Source of the DNA: Boudabousia marimammalium
GTDB taxonomy: Bacteria; Actinomycetota; Actinomycetes; Actinomycetales; Actinomycetaceae
Assembly (NCBI RefSeq): GCF_001936115.1
Contig: NZ_MPDM01000003.1
Coordinates: forward strand, 124,386 to 188,385
Length of the DNA: 64,000 nucleotides
Direction of reading: 5' to 3'
Shown: piece after piece, positions 23,783-33,310 of the stretch
How the letters are laid out: each line of letters starts with the position of its first letter
How positions within the stretch are numbered: position 1 is the stretch's first letter
Translations under genes and position numbers: made by a program
The notes under the pieces: generated by a model
What the model was told of the DNA's origin: nothing
The model's database searches: none
What the model saw: only the letters and a program-made list of their open reading frames with translations

Positions 23783-24313
23783 CTATGACGCGCTTATCTT
23801 AGCGCGAATCGCAGAAAAAATCGCTTCTGTTTGTCCCGATACCTCACAATGTGAGGAATCTATAATGATTGCGCCAGTCTGCTGCCAAGCCTCGGTACGG
23901 GCCCGATTAAGTGCTAGCCAGGTCGCCCGGATCGGCCCTAAACCAACTGGGACACCGGGCTGATTCAAACCGAGTCTGCGCCAGGCTTCTCCGACGCTGG
24001 TCGTCACATAGATGATTAAGCTGCCGTTATCTTGGTAGTTCGCCAATAAACTGGCAATCTGAGGAATCTCAGCGATTGCTGCTGGTACTAGCTGAATCTC
24101 TTCGGTGTCACCTAGCTTTTCAGCGACCTGCACCCAGGCAGCGATGACATCAGGGCTGGTATGCGCACCTTGATACAGCGAATCTGCCCCCTCCCCCTGC
24201 ACCGAAAATTCGATGCGCCAGTCGGCGACGGGCATTGCAGAATTAGCCTGCAAAGTAGAATAGCTCGCCTCATCCCAGGCGCCGTCCAGCACTGCCAGAA
24301 TCACATTAGGCAA
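23783..24313 (-). CDS. Degenerate shikimate-kinase-like protein (probable pseudoenzyme)
   Basis: A 176-residue protein, the usual length of a shikimate kinase. It aligns without gaps to the kinase half of the upstream AroKB at its N-terminus: LDGAWDEA stands where LPGAGKST stands, and MPVAD where MPVID stands. The ATP-loop Lys is Asp14. The glycine triad of the shikimate site is replaced by PAA (VPAAIAEI). The C-terminal half keeps the kinase outline: [14 protein letters not shown] for the lid region, then NRARTEAW and AIIIDSS. Catalysis is not expected. The frame is intact and overlaps the aroKB end by 8 bases (TTG start; GTG at 24304 is an alternative). It occupies the place of aroQ and pepQ in mycobacteria. 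Confidence 0.7.
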   Translation of the reverse strand: MPNVILAVLDGAWDEASYSTLQANSAMPVADWRIEFSVQGEGADSLYQGAHTSPDVIAAWVQVAEKLGDTEEIQLVPAAIAEIPQIASLLANYQDNGSLIIYVTTSVGEAWRRLGLNQPGVPVGLGPIRATWLALNRARTEAWQQTGAIIIDSSHCEVSGQTEAIFSAIRAKISAS

Positions 24314-25931
24314 GTTTGACCCCCACCTGAACGGCAGCTTGCTTCAAAGCTGCCAAATCAGTAACCGAATGCGTGTGGATTGCACCTTCTTTTGCGGGCA
24401 TGACAAAGCGGAGCACTCCCCCTCGGACTTTTTTGTCATGCAGCATGGCCTCATACAGGTCCGGCCACGTACCCTGATAGCTAGTTGGCAGCCCCAAGGC
24501 CTTGAGCCGCAGACGCAATTGTGAGACTACATCCCGCTCTACTTGCCCGAGGGTGCAGGCTAACTCCATGGCGTAAACCATTCCTACAGCGACAGCGAAT
24601 CCGTGCTGCCATTTGTAATCTTCGAGCTTCTCAATGGCATGCGCAAAGGTGTGCCCGAAATTTAATATCTCTCGCAAGCCTGATTCCCTGAAATCCGCTC
24701 CGACGACCTCCGCTTTAACCGTAATGGCGCGGGTAACCAGTTCACGCAGGGCCAGCTCAGCACGGCTCTCCTTACCCGCTTGACCCAAAATAGAACCGAC
24801 ATTTTCGAGGGCGAGGGAGTCTAGTTTCTCAAGAATACGGCCATCGCGAATATAGCCGCATTTCAAAACTTCAGCCATGCCAGCAGCAATCTGCTCCGGA
24901 GCGAGTGTAACCAACTGGCGCAGATCACAAAAGACAGCAGCGGGCGAATAGAATGAGCCAACTAGGTTCTTGCCCGCTGGAGTGTTCAGCCCGGTTTTAC
25001 CGCCCACCGCGGCATCTACCATGCCCAGCAGGGTTGAAGGGCACATGACAACCGGGACGCCACGGAGCCATGTTGCTGCCAAAAAACCGGCCAAATCGGT
25101 GGTCGCTCCCCCACCGAAGGCAACAATCACGCTATCACGACCGTAATTCAGTTCCCCCAGTCGGTTCCAGCCGGCTTCAGCTGAGGCTACGGTTTTCCCA
25201 GATTCTGCATCGGCATGCTCCCAAAGGTTCACGGAACCACTGCTACGCTCTGAGATGCGCGTGGCTAGCTCTTGAGCGCGGGGACGCAGGATCGGCGGAT
25301 GCACCACTAAGACGTCTTTTCCCAGTTGATTGACGCGATGCGCGATCACTTCTTCGAGCCCACTGCCGACAATGACAGAATAGACCCGCTCCGCTCTTAC
25401 TTGGACCAGATTACGTCTCGCCTGCAACTGGTCGAGGATGTCTTGCGTTACTTCGACCGCTGTTGCGCCGTCAGTAAAAACACGCAGACAGGCTGCGGTT
25501 TCGTAATCAGCATGGCGCTGATTGTGAAGTTCTTGAAGCTTAGTAACCATGTCACGGCTGCCCTGTAAAAGCGGTCTGCCATGCGAAATCCCTAGCCGCC
25601 TAGCAGCATTTTCTGGCGTCACCTGAAGGTATACCACACGGTTTCCCAACAATATTTCGCGGTTAATCTGCTGAGTCAGCACACCTCCACCGAGTGAGAT
25701 TACCGCAGGAGTACCCGCCAAAGACTGACGAAGCGCTTGCGTTTCAAACTCACGAAAACTAGCTTCGCCCGAGTCTGAAAAAACTTCAGCTATTGAGCGA
25801 CCTGCAATCTGCTCTACCACCTGATCTGTATCAATCACGGGCATGCCTAGAGCTTCACCAAGGAGCTGCGCGACCGTAGATTTACCGGCACCCGGCAGCC
25901 CGACCAACAAAAGGTGCTGACTATTTGTCAT
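24306..25931 (-). CDS. aroKB: Bifunctional shikimate kinase/3-dehydroquinate synthase
   Basis: A 541-residue fusion of two shikimate-pathway enzymes. Residues 1 to about 168 are shikimate kinase, with P-loop GLPGAGKST (Lys17), DTD at the shikimate site, SLGGG and GRPLL. Residues about 180-541 are dehydroquinate synthase, with GGGATTDLAGFLAATWLRG and the metal ligands of the AEVLKCGYI, LNFGHTFAHAIE and WQHGFAVAVGM regions. The ATG at 25931 has AAAGGAG upstream. A TTG at 25940 sits on that site. It overlaps aroC by 11 bases. AroKB fusions occur in other actinobacteria such as bifidobacteria. Confidence 0.95.
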   Translation of the reverse strand: MTNSQHLLLVGLPGAGKSTVAQLLGEALGMPVIDTDQVVEQIAGRSIAEVFSDSGEASFREFETQALRQSLAGTPAVISLGGGVLTQQINREILLGNRVVYLQVTPENAARRLGISHGRPLLQGSRDMVTKLQELHNQRHADYETAACLRVFTDGATAVEVTQDILDQLQARRNLVQVRAERVYSVIVGSGLEEVIAHRVNQLGKDVLVVHPPILRPRAQELATRISERSSGSVNLWEHADAESGKTVASAEAGWNRLGELNYGRDSVIVAFGGGATTDLAGFLAATWLRGVPVVMCPSTLLGMVDAAVGGKTGLNTPAGKNLVGSFYSPAAVFCDLRQLVTLAPEQIAAGMAEVLKCGYIRDGRILEKLDSLALENVGSILGQAGKESRAELALRELVTRAITVKAEVVGADFRESGLREILNFGHTFAHAIEKLEDYKWQHGFAVAVGMVYAMELACTLGQVERDVVSQLRLRLKALGLPTSYQGTWPDLYEAMLHDKKVRGGVLRFVMPAKEGAIHTHSVTDLAALKQAAVQVGVKLA

Positions 25932-27138
25932 TAGATCCAATCTCCTTTGCGGCAGAAAGCAGGCTCAGGTTCTGACGAACTTGAGAAAGGGTGTCGCCTC
26001 CGGTGCGTTGCAGTAAAAAGTCCGCTAGGACCAGCGCCAAAACCGACTCTGAAATCACAGCTGCTGGAACCACTGCAGACACGTCAGAACGCTGATGATT
26101 CGCTTTGGCAGCCTCTCCGGTAGCCCAATCTACCGTGCGCAAAGCGCGGGGTACCGTAGAAATAGGTTTCACCGCGCACCGAACCAAAACCGGCTGCCCG
26201 TTCGAAATTCCACCCTCAATTCCGCCAGCATGATTGGAAAGACGTAGGATCTTCCCGTCCTCGTCCTTCACAATCTCATCATGTGCCTGCGAGCCAGGCA
26301 ATCCCGCGACTGCCCAGCCATCCCCAATTTCTACGGCCTTAAACGCCTGTACTGACATCATCGCACCAGCAATCGCAGCATCCAGTCGGCGGTCATGCTG
26401 AGTGTGAGAGCCAAGGCCAATCGGTACGCCATACGCTACTACTTCGACTACTCCCCCACAGGTATCACCGGATTTATGCAGTGCCGAAAGTTCCGCCCGC
26501 ATCCGTGTAGCAGTTTCTTCATCAAGACAACGCACGTCTGAAGCGTCCAAGGCAGCCGTCTGCTCGGGTGTTGCCAGCGGGGCTAAAGAACGCACTGAGC
26601 CCAGCTGCCTAACCTGCGAAACAATTCGAATCTGCGCTGCCTGTTCCAAAATTGCTTTAGCCACAGTTCCGAGTGCAACACGGGCCGCGGTTTCACGTGC
26701 GGAAGCTCTTTCGAGAATGTTACGCGCATCAGCTTGTTCGTACTTAACTGCGCCAGGCAGATCGGCGTGCCCTGGACGAGGCCGAGTGAGGGGGCGGTTA
26801 CGGGCGATTTCACGTTCATCTCCGGTGCCGGCATCACGTTGGAGCGCTGCTGGCGGCACCGGATCAGCGCTCATGACAGTTTGCCATTTGGGCCATTCAG
26901 AGTTGTGGATAAGAACTGCTACCGGGGCGCCAGTAGTTTTTCCGTGGCGAATACCCCCAGTAATCTCAACCCGATCGGTCTCAAATTTTTGCCGCGCGCC
27001 TCGGCCAGCACCAAGTCTCCGGCGGGCTAAAGCTCTTTCAAAATCGGCGGTTTCTAGGCTTAAACCAGCGGGAACACCATCGACTATGCCAACTAGGGCG
27101 GGACCGTGTGATTCACCTGCAGTTATCCATCTCAACAT
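25921..27138 (-). CDS. aroC: Chorismate synthase
   Basis: A 405-residue FMN-dependent lyase that makes chorismate from EPSP. Signatures are GESHGPALVGIVDGVPAG at the N-terminus, RPGHADLPGAVKY, ERASARETAARVA and the C-terminal region around AVVPAAVISESVLALVLAD. It starts 34 bases after the prepilin peptidase stop. With aroE and aroKB it forms part of one shikimate operon. The kinase-independent steps aroA, aroF and aroQ are not in the window. Confidence 0.97.
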   Translation of the reverse strand: MLRWITAGESHGPALVGIVDGVPAGLSLETADFERALARRRLGAGRGARQKFETDRVEITGGIRHGKTTGAPVAVLIHNSEWPKWQTVMSADPVPPAALQRDAGTGDEREIARNRPLTRPRPGHADLPGAVKYEQADARNILERASARETAARVALGTVAKAILEQAAQIRIVSQVRQLGSVRSLAPLATPEQTAALDASDVRCLDEETATRMRAELSALHKSGDTCGGVVEVVAYGVPIGLGSHTQHDRRLDAAIAGAMMSVQAFKAVEIGDGWAVAGLPGSQAHDEIVKDEDGKILRLSNHAGGIEGGISNGQPVLVRCAVKPISTVPRALRTVDWATGEAAKANHQRSDVSAVVPAAVISESVLALVLADFLLQRTGGDTLSQVRQNLSLLSAAKEIGSNDK

Positions 27139-27172
27139 GTTGCTATTGTCTCACAAACCCAGTCGGTGTCCT

Positions 27173-27823
27173 TTATAAAGGAAAAAACGTGGCCAGCGGT
27201 AGCGCGATCACCATCCACGGCCCATAGGCTATCCGCTGGTGACGATCCTTGGTCATCACATACACGCCTAAGGCATACAGACCCGGTAAGAGCGCCAGAA
27301 TCATAATATACGGAAGTAGCAATCCGTTATGGAAAGCAGTTCCTATAAGCGGTGGAATCAGTTTCACATCACCTGCAGAAATCCCCAGCTCAAGATAAGA
27401 AAACAGCCAAAATAATGCACCTGCAAAGAATCCTACCGCAATCGCAAAACCAATCTGAGCTACTGGCAAAACCAAGGATGATAAGCAAAAACTGAAAGCT
27501 ACTGCCAGCCAACATAAACCAACCAGCTGATTAGGAAGATAATGGGTTTGCGCATCTATTGCCGCAGCAAATGCGGCGGGCCCAAGCAATGGAAATAGAG
27601 CGAGGGCCGCGCTGAGGTTAACCGCCGTAGCGACAATCCAAGCCACGATAATCAGCATTATCACCAAACCGAAATATAGAGAGCTGGTGGCGCGGTACTG
27701 CTCCTGTGCACGCTTCACGTAACGGGGCCTAAGTCTCAAACCAAGGAATACCGAAAACAAAAAGAAAACCAAGCCGAAACCGACTAGTAACGCCTCAACT
27801 ATGGGGCCCCAGTAGGTATTCAA
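27173..27823 (-). CDS. A24-family prepilin peptidase-like membrane protein
   Basis: A 216-residue protein with about six membrane helices. The two aspartates of type IV prepilin peptidases are present: the Asp of AAIDAQTHYLPN (about residue 88) and the Asp of GISAGDVKLIPP (about residue 152). It lacks the N-terminal methylase domain with paired CxxC, so it is the short peptidase-only form. A gene of this type stands between aroE and aroC in mycobacteria too (Rv2551c). No pilin or secretion gene is close. The TTG start has AAGGA 10-11 bases upstream. Confidence 0.85.
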   Translation of the reverse strand: MNTYWGPIVEALLVGFGLVFFLFSVFLGLRLRPRYVKRAQEQYRATSSLYFGLVIMLIIVAWIVATAVNLSAALALFPLLGPAAFAAAIDAQTHYLPNQLVGLCWLAVAFSFCLSSLVLPVAQIGFAIAVGFFAGALFWLFSYLELGISAGDVKLIPPLIGTAFHNGLLLPYIMILALLPGLYALGVYVMTKDRHQRIAYGPWMVIALPLATFFPL

Positions 27824-27841
27824 AATAAAACAGATCCTTGA

Positions 27842-28663
27842 TTAGCGCCGACGAAGCGCAGCATCAAGCGCTGCCCGCATCTCAGGCTCTGGGGCCGGGC
27901 AACCCGTCATCAAGGCAAACTGCTGCAGGCCTTGGTATAGCAACATTTCGGTTCCGTGTACGACCGTGGCCCCGGCTTCAGCGAAGGTGCGAGACAGGCA
28001 TGATGGAGCGTCCGCATATGATGCTTCCATATACACCGCATCAGGACGCGGCTCAAGGCCCTCACAAAGGGAATCTGCAACACCATTCGGGACAGTAGAG
28101 AACACTAAGTCTGCCGCCCCGAGGGCGCGCTTAGCGGCTTCGGTCATACGCCAAGGCAAGGGAGTGATACGTACTCCAAGGCGACTTGATGCTTGGCTTA
28201 CTGTTCCAGGGCCGGAAAGCGACCGTGCGATAACCGTAAGATTTGGGCGGCCAAGTTCCCCCGAGGCAGCAAGCGCTGAGGAAGCTGAGGCACGGCCCCC
28301 CAAAATCACCATATTCGAGAAATGAGCGCGCTTAGTCTTCACCCTGATTGCGGTGACAATACCGTAGACATCAGTATTTAAGCCAGTAATGATGCCACCA
28401 GCATTGATCACAGTATTGACTGCACCAATCCCTTTAGCCATCGGTTCAATGACATCACAGTACTGCAGAATTTGCTGCTTTAACGGGGTTGTCACGGCAA
28501 GACCGTCATAGTAGCTGATTTCCGGCCACTCAGAATCCAAATCCGAAACGTCATGGGTGACGAATTCTGCTTCTATCCCGAGCGCTCGATAGCCAGCTTC
28601 ATGAATCACCGGTGACAAAGAGTGCGACACCGGATGACCTATGACAGCGTATCGTCTTAACAT
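27842..28663 (-). CDS. aroE: Shikimate dehydrogenase
   Basis: A 273-residue NADP-dependent dehydrogenase. The N-terminal substrate domain has VIGHPVSHSLSPVIHEAGY and the catalytic Lys in TTPLKQQIL. The nucleotide-binding part has VILGGRASASSALAA, where one Gly of the usual GAGG is Arg. The C-terminus has EMLLYQGLQQFALMTG. The ATG overlaps the mltG end by 7 bases. Confidence 0.92.
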   Translation of the reverse strand: MLRRYAVIGHPVSHSLSPVIHEAGYRALGIEAEFVTHDVSDLDSEWPEISYYDGLAVTTPLKQQILQYCDVIEPMAKGIGAVNTVINAGGIITGLNTDVYGIVTAIRVKTKRAHFSNMVILGGRASASSALAASGELGRPNLTVIARSLSGPGTVSQASSRLGVRITPLPWRMTEAAKRALGAADLVFSTVPNGVADSLCEGLEPRPDAVYMEASYADAPSCLSRTFAEAGATVVHGTEMLLYQGLQQFALMTGCPAPEPEMRAALDAALRRR

Positions 28664-30099
28664 GATTCTGGGTTACTCTCACAGAACTGCTTTAGCTGAT
28701 TCTTAGCTTCCTTAAACTGGTCGTATGTATCTACGAAAACAGTTTCACCCGTATTAAGGTTAACGGAAACAAAATACAGCCAGTTACCGGCTTCTGGATT
28801 TAAGACAGCCTTGATGGCACCGGTCCCAGGGAAAGCTATCGGCGTCGGCGGAAGACCCGCATGCAGATAAGTGTTATATGGAGAATCAATCTTGAGCTCA
28901 TCAGCGGTGGGAATCCCGCTAGTACGTCCGGCAGCGTAGGCTACCGTAGAGTCCATCTGTAGCTTGTTTAACACTTCCTTACCGCGTTCAGGATCCAAGC
29001 GGTTTTCGATAACCCGTGCGACCTTTGGCAGGTATTTATCAATATTGACCTCGCGCTCCAAAATGGAGGCTTTAATCAGTAGCGCCTGACGCTGCTCTGA
29101 TGGCACACTGAGGCTATCGAGCTGTTCAATGCGACGCTGAATCATCGACTTGACGAATGACTCAACAGGCTCATCGGGTTTTTGTTGATAGGTGCCAGGC
29201 GCTATCCATCCCTCTGCGTTCCCGTTCGCTTCCACGGGAAGGCCAATTGCTTCCGGATTAGCGAAAGCCGCCTGCACTTCAGCTTCAGTGTAACCTCCGC
29301 GGGTTTTCAGGCGTTCTTGCAACTGGCTGAGACGGAAACCCTCGGGAATGGTGATACCAACATCTACCCGGTTAGCAGTATCTAGCAGCGCAGCGAGGGC
29401 CGCATTTGCACTCATCTTTAGCTTAAGTTCATAGGTGCCTGGCTGGATATTCGTGCCCTCGGGATTCACCGCTAGAACATTAATAAATGCCTGTTTAGTG
29501 GCCACCACATCTTTGGCAACAAGGGCGTCGGCGATCTGAGTTCCAGTAGCCCCCTCGGGAATTTCAACCGTCACGGAGGTTGTCCCTGCACCTTCGTAAT
29601 CGGAGGGTTTCGAGTCTCCGCTAAAAACAAATCGGGTCAATGCATAGTAGACGCCCGCTGCTAAAAGAGCAACCAAAAGCAAGATAACTACAGTTGCAAC
29701 AGCACTCTTGCCTCGCCTCGGTTTCTTCTTTCCTCCGTCTGGGAGCGCATTGTCTCTGCTGAAAGGTGCGGTCGTCTCAGTTGTTGAGTCGGGTTCACTG
29801 GCAGTATGAGTCGGCTCAGCGGCGGATTGCGGGCCGGACTCCGCAGTAGCGTGAAGTGCGGAAGAGCTAAACTCCTGTTCAGGATTTTGTACACTCGAAG
29901 ATGAAACCGATAGAGCAGGATTCGTCGCAGCTACCTCATACTCTTCAATTACCGGCACGTGAGGGGCCGGCTGTGCGGCAGAGATGCTTGACTCAACCGG
30001 CACAGACACCTGTCCACGCTGGGCTGCCTCTTTCTGAGCACGAAGCTCACGACGGGACGGCACATGCGGCCGAGAACTGCCAGTTGATTCACCTGCCAC
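28657..30099 (-). CDS. mltG: Endolytic murein transglycosylase MltG
   Basis: A 480-residue membrane-anchored enzyme that cuts nascent glycan strands near the membrane. Residues 1 to about 130 are a disordered, charged cytoplasmic tail. One membrane helix lies at about 134-157. A LysM-like subdomain (about 175-240) precedes the YceG catalytic domain. The catalytic Glu lies in KASILEREV, and DSTVAYAAGR and INSPYNTY-like (here IDSPYNTYLHAGLPPTPI) motifs follow. The GTG start has AGGAAAGG upstream. The order alaS, ruvX, mltG, aroE is conserved in actinobacteria. Confidence 0.95.
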   Translation of the reverse strand: MAGESTGSSRPHVPSRRELRAQKEAAQRGQVSVPVESSISAAQPAPHVPVIEEYEVAATNPALSVSSSSVQNPEQEFSSSALHATAESGPQSAAEPTHTASEPDSTTETTAPFSRDNALPDGGKKKPRRGKSAVATVVILLLVALLAAGVYYALTRFVFSGDSKPSDYEGAGTTSVTVEIPEGATGTQIADALVAKDVVATKQAFINVLAVNPEGTNIQPGTYELKLKMSANAALAALLDTANRVDVGITIPEGFRLSQLQERLKTRGGYTEAEVQAAFANPEAIGLPVEANGNAEGWIAPGTYQQKPDEPVESFVKSMIQRRIEQLDSLSVPSEQRQALLIKASILEREVNIDKYLPKVARVIENRLDPERGKEVLNKLQMDSTVAYAAGRTSGIPTADELKIDSPYNTYLHAGLPPTPIAFPGTGAIKAVLNPEAGNWLYFVSVNLNTGETVFVDTYDQFKEAKNQLKQFCESNPESC

Positions 30100-30118
30100 G
30101 GCTCATCCTTTCCTTAAC

Positions 30119-30574
30119 CTATGAAAATAGTGTACCCGCTGATTGACCTTGCGCATCTTCTATCGATAGCGCAAAGTCAAGAATCACGGTGGCTGCGGCT
30201 TGGTCAATCATCGCTGTCCGGGACGTTCCGCTCACCCCAGCCTCCGCTAGTTGCTGGTGCGCTGATGTCGTGGTGAGACGCTCATCAACCATGCGAATTT
30301 CTACTTCGGGGCACCGCTTTCTTAGCTGACGGGCAAACTTCTCCGCCATTGCCACACTCCGCCCGGCGGAACCGTTCAGGTGTAGTGGCTTACCAACGTA
30401 GATGATCTCGGGGGCGTACTCTTCGATGTCGGACACAATGTCCGCCCAATGTGACCAGTCACTACGCACCCGATAGGTTCTGGTTGGTAGCGTCACTGAG
30501 GTCCCAGAGACGCTACGCGCACCACCAATCCGTGCCTTACCCACATCGAAGGCCATGCGTGAACCAGACGGCAT
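30119..30574 (-). CDS. ruvX: RuvX/YqgF family nuclease
   Basis: A 151-residue RNase H-fold protein, annotated as a putative Holliday junction resolvase and also linked to 16S rRNA 5'-end maturation. Motifs are MAFDVGKARIGGA, IIYVGKPLHLNGSAG, MVDERLTTTSAH and DQAAATVILDFAL, which hold the acidic catalytic residues. It starts 2 bases after alaS and ends 19 bases before mltG. Confidence 0.93.
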   Translation of the reverse strand: MPSGSRMAFDVGKARIGGARSVSGTSVTLPTRTYRVRSDWSHWADIVSDIEEYAPEIIYVGKPLHLNGSAGRSVAMAEKFARQLRKRCPEVEIRMVDERLTTTSAHQQLAEAGVSGTSRTAMIDQAAATVILDFALSIEDAQGQSAGTLFS

Positions 30575-30576
30575 GC

Positions 30577-33270
30577 TCAGTGTTGCCTCAAGGCCGCGGA
30601 AACTGCTTCGCGAGCAATCGACAGAGCGGAAGCATCTTTGATGCCGGCCTGCGCCATATCGGGCTTGCCGCCGCCGCCGCCACCGGCCTGCTTCGCGGCT
30701 TCTTTGACCAGATTACCAGCCATCAGATCTTGTTTACGAGCGGCCCCGTTAGTCGCAACAATGAGCATTCCCTTAGCACTCATTTCAGCAGAAAGTGACA
30801 CTACTAGCGGACGATCGTCATCAAGCTGTTCCCGGATTCGTTGCGCAGCAGTACGCAAAGCATCGCCGCCAGAGATCTCACCAAGGTGAGCGTTCACCAA
30901 ACGAATCCCATTCACCTCTGAAACACTCTTTGCCAGCTCACCAGCCTTAGCTACAGTGCGTTCAGTTTGTAGCTGGGCCAGCTCCTTCTCAGCGGCTTTC
31001 ATCCGTGACATCATAGTTTCGATAGCGTCAGGTAGTTCATCTGCCTTACGACCCATCAGAGAGGTCAACTGAGAAACCAGCGCATGCTCTTTGGCCTGAT
31101 GCGCGTACGCGCCCTCACCTACCAGAGCGTCTAGTCGACGCACACCTGAGCCGATACTAGATTCTCCGAGCAGTGTGATACGTCCAATCGAACCAGTAGT
31201 ACTCGTATGCGTTCCTGCGCAAAGTTCGCGAGACCAACCATCCCCGATGGTAACAACACGAACGCGCTTGCCATACTTTTCACCGAACAGTGCCATGGCT
31301 CCCATGGCTCGTGCCTGATCAATATCCATGACCTGGTCGAAAACTTCAAGGTTCTCCGCCAATCGTTCATTACACCGCTGCTCGATACTGTTAAGCACAT
31401 CCGGAGAAAGCTGCTTTCCGTGACGGAAATCAAAACGCATCCGTGAAGGCGAATTCTCAGAACCAGCCTGAGTAGCCTGTTCGCCCACAAACTCGTGCAG
31501 CGCCTTATGCACCATATGGGTGGAAGTATGCGCCCGAGCAATATCGCGACGACGAATCACGTCAATCTGAGTTTCAACCTGATCCCCTAAAGCGATTTCG
31601 CCGGCAGGCACGAACGCGCGGTGCACAATCAGCCCTTTAACTGGCGCCTGTACATCCTTAACTTCAGCCACTACTCCGTGAGCGGTCGTGATAGTACCCT
31701 GGTCTGCTAGCTGTCCACCCATCTCGGCCCAGAAAGGAGTCTGGTCAAGAACCAAATCGAATTCTGCCGGTCCGGAAACGACCGTGGCGGGCTGCCCGTT
31801 TTGGAGCATTCCCATCACTGTGCCATTCGCCTTAGATTCGGTGTAGCCGAGGAACTGCACCTCACCCCCGACGGCATTTTGCAGGTCGTGGTAAACGCGG
31901 GAATCCACATGGCCGGTCTTCTTCGCTACTGCGTCCTTACGAGCACGGTCCTTCTGCTCCTGCATCAGCGAGCGGAAGGCTTCCTCGTCGACTGAAACGC
32001 CCTGTTCTGCAGCCATTTCAAGCGTTAAGTCAATGGGGAAACCGTAAGTATCATGGAGAGCGAAGGCGTCCGCACCAGAAAGCACACCCTTGCCGTTGTT
32101 GGCGCGGGACTTGGCTTCCTGTACGCGAGTGTCGAGGATGGTCGTACCAGCGGTAAGAGTGCGCAAGAAGCTTTCTTCTTCAGCATATGCGGTGGCCTGA
32201 ATCGCATCCCAACGGTCGTTCAGCTCAGGATATGAACGAGCCATGACCTCCTTGGAAACCGGAAGCAACTCAGGCAGTACCGCAGTATCAACACCAAGGA
32301 GACGCATCGAGCGAACCGCCCGACGAACCAAACGACGAAGGACATAGCCACGGCCATCATTCCCGGGAATAACCCCATCGGAAATCAACATCAGCGAAGA
32401 ACGCAAATGGTCCGCAATCACACGCATCCGAATGTCGACCAATGGATCGTCATTCTTGCCGTAGGTAAGTCCGGTAAGTTGTTCTGTACGGGAAATCACG
32501 GGGAATACCTCATCAATCTCGTACATATTATTTTTGCCCTGCAAAAGTACAGCAAGACGTTCCAAGCCTGCGCCTGTATCAATGCACTTCTTGTCCAGTT
32601 CACCTAGCAAAGGATAGTCCTTGCCGGAACCCTCGCCACGCATAAACTGATCAAAAACTAGATTCCAGACCTCAAGGTATCGGTCCCCACCAGGGTCGAC
32701 GGTGCCGCCGACGGCTTCAGGACCGTACTCGGGACCGCGGTCGTAGTGCCATTCCGCGCAGGGGCCGGCAGGACCGGGCTGTCCGGTATCCCAGAAGTTC
32801 TCTTGACGAGGAAGCTTAACAATCTGACGAGGATCAATGCCGATATGTTTGGTCAGGGTGTCGAAAGACTCATGGTCCTCTTCCCAGAGGGTAATCCAGA
32901 ACCGATCGCCATCAAGTCCGTATCCTCCCTTATCAGTCGGAGAGGTGAGGAGCTCCCACGCGAAATCAATGGCTCCCTCTTTGAAATAATCACCAAAGCT
33001 GAAGTTTCCGTTCATTTGGAAGAAAGTGCCATGACGCGTGGTTTTACCAACGTTATCGATGTCGTTCGTGCGAATACATTTCTGCACAGAAGCCACCCTC
33101 GGCCACGGCGCCGCCTCTGTACCTACAATGTACGGAATAAAAGGGACCATGCCGGCAATGGTGAAAAGGATGGAAGGATCTGGGGAAATCAATGGAACCG
33201 AAGGGGCGATGTGGTGCTCTTTCGACTCGAAAAAGTCCAGCCAACGTTGGCGAATTTCTGATGTGCGCAT
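30577..33270 (-). CDS. alaS: Alanyl-tRNA synthetase
   Basis: An 897-residue class II synthetase. The catalytic domain begins FFESKEHHIAPSVPLI. The editing domain holds the zinc ligands HTSTHMVHKALHE and CAGTHTS. The C-terminal DHHA1-type domain ends in a Gly-rich tail (AAKQAGGGGGGKPDMAQAG). ATG start. DUF948 lies upstream and ruvX and mltG downstream, in the actinobacterial order. No T-box leader is visible. Confidence 0.97.
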   Translation of the reverse strand: MRTSEIRQRWLDFFESKEHHIAPSVPLISPDPSILFTIAGMVPFIPYIVGTEAAPWPRVASVQKCIRTNDIDNVGKTTRHGTFFQMNGNFSFGDYFKEGAIDFAWELLTSPTDKGGYGLDGDRFWITLWEEDHESFDTLTKHIGIDPRQIVKLPRQENFWDTGQPGPAGPCAEWHYDRGPEYGPEAVGGTVDPGGDRYLEVWNLVFDQFMRGEGSGKDYPLLGELDKKCIDTGAGLERLAVLLQGKNNMYEIDEVFPVISRTEQLTGLTYGKNDDPLVDIRMRVIADHLRSSLMLISDGVIPGNDGRGYVLRRLVRRAVRSMRLLGVDTAVLPELLPVSKEVMARSYPELNDRWDAIQATAYAEEESFLRTLTAGTTILDTRVQEAKSRANNGKGVLSGADAFALHDTYGFPIDLTLEMAAEQGVSVDEEAFRSLMQEQKDRARKDAVAKKTGHVDSRVYHDLQNAVGGEVQFLGYTESKANGTVMGMLQNGQPATVVSGPAEFDLVLDQTPFWAEMGGQLADQGTITTAHGVVAEVKDVQAPVKGLIVHRAFVPAGEIALGDQVETQIDVIRRRDIARAHTSTHMVHKALHEFVGEQATQAGSENSPSRMRFDFRHGKQLSPDVLNSIEQRCNERLAENLEVFDQVMDIDQARAMGAMALFGEKYGKRVRVVTIGDGWSRELCAGTHTSTTGSIGRITLLGESSIGSGVRRLDALVGEGAYAHQAKEHALVSQLTSLMGRKADELPDAIETMMSRMKAAEKELAQLQTERTVAKAGELAKSVSEVNGIRLVNAHLGEISGGDALRTAAQRIREQLDDDRPLVVSLSAEMSAKGMLIVATNGAARKQDLMAGNLVKEAAKQAGGGGGGKPDMAQAGIKDASALSIAREAVSAALRQH

Positions 33271-33310
33271 GGTGAATCCTTAGATCGAAAAAGGGAAGAT
33301 GGTAAAAGTA

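Noticed and set aside
24306-25931. AroKB fusion as a sequencing or assembly fault
   Set aside because: Both halves are complete with intact motifs and the same fusion is known in other actinobacteria.
30577-33310. T-box leader before alaS
   Set aside because: The gap to DUF948 is 40 bases and holds no T-box sequence.
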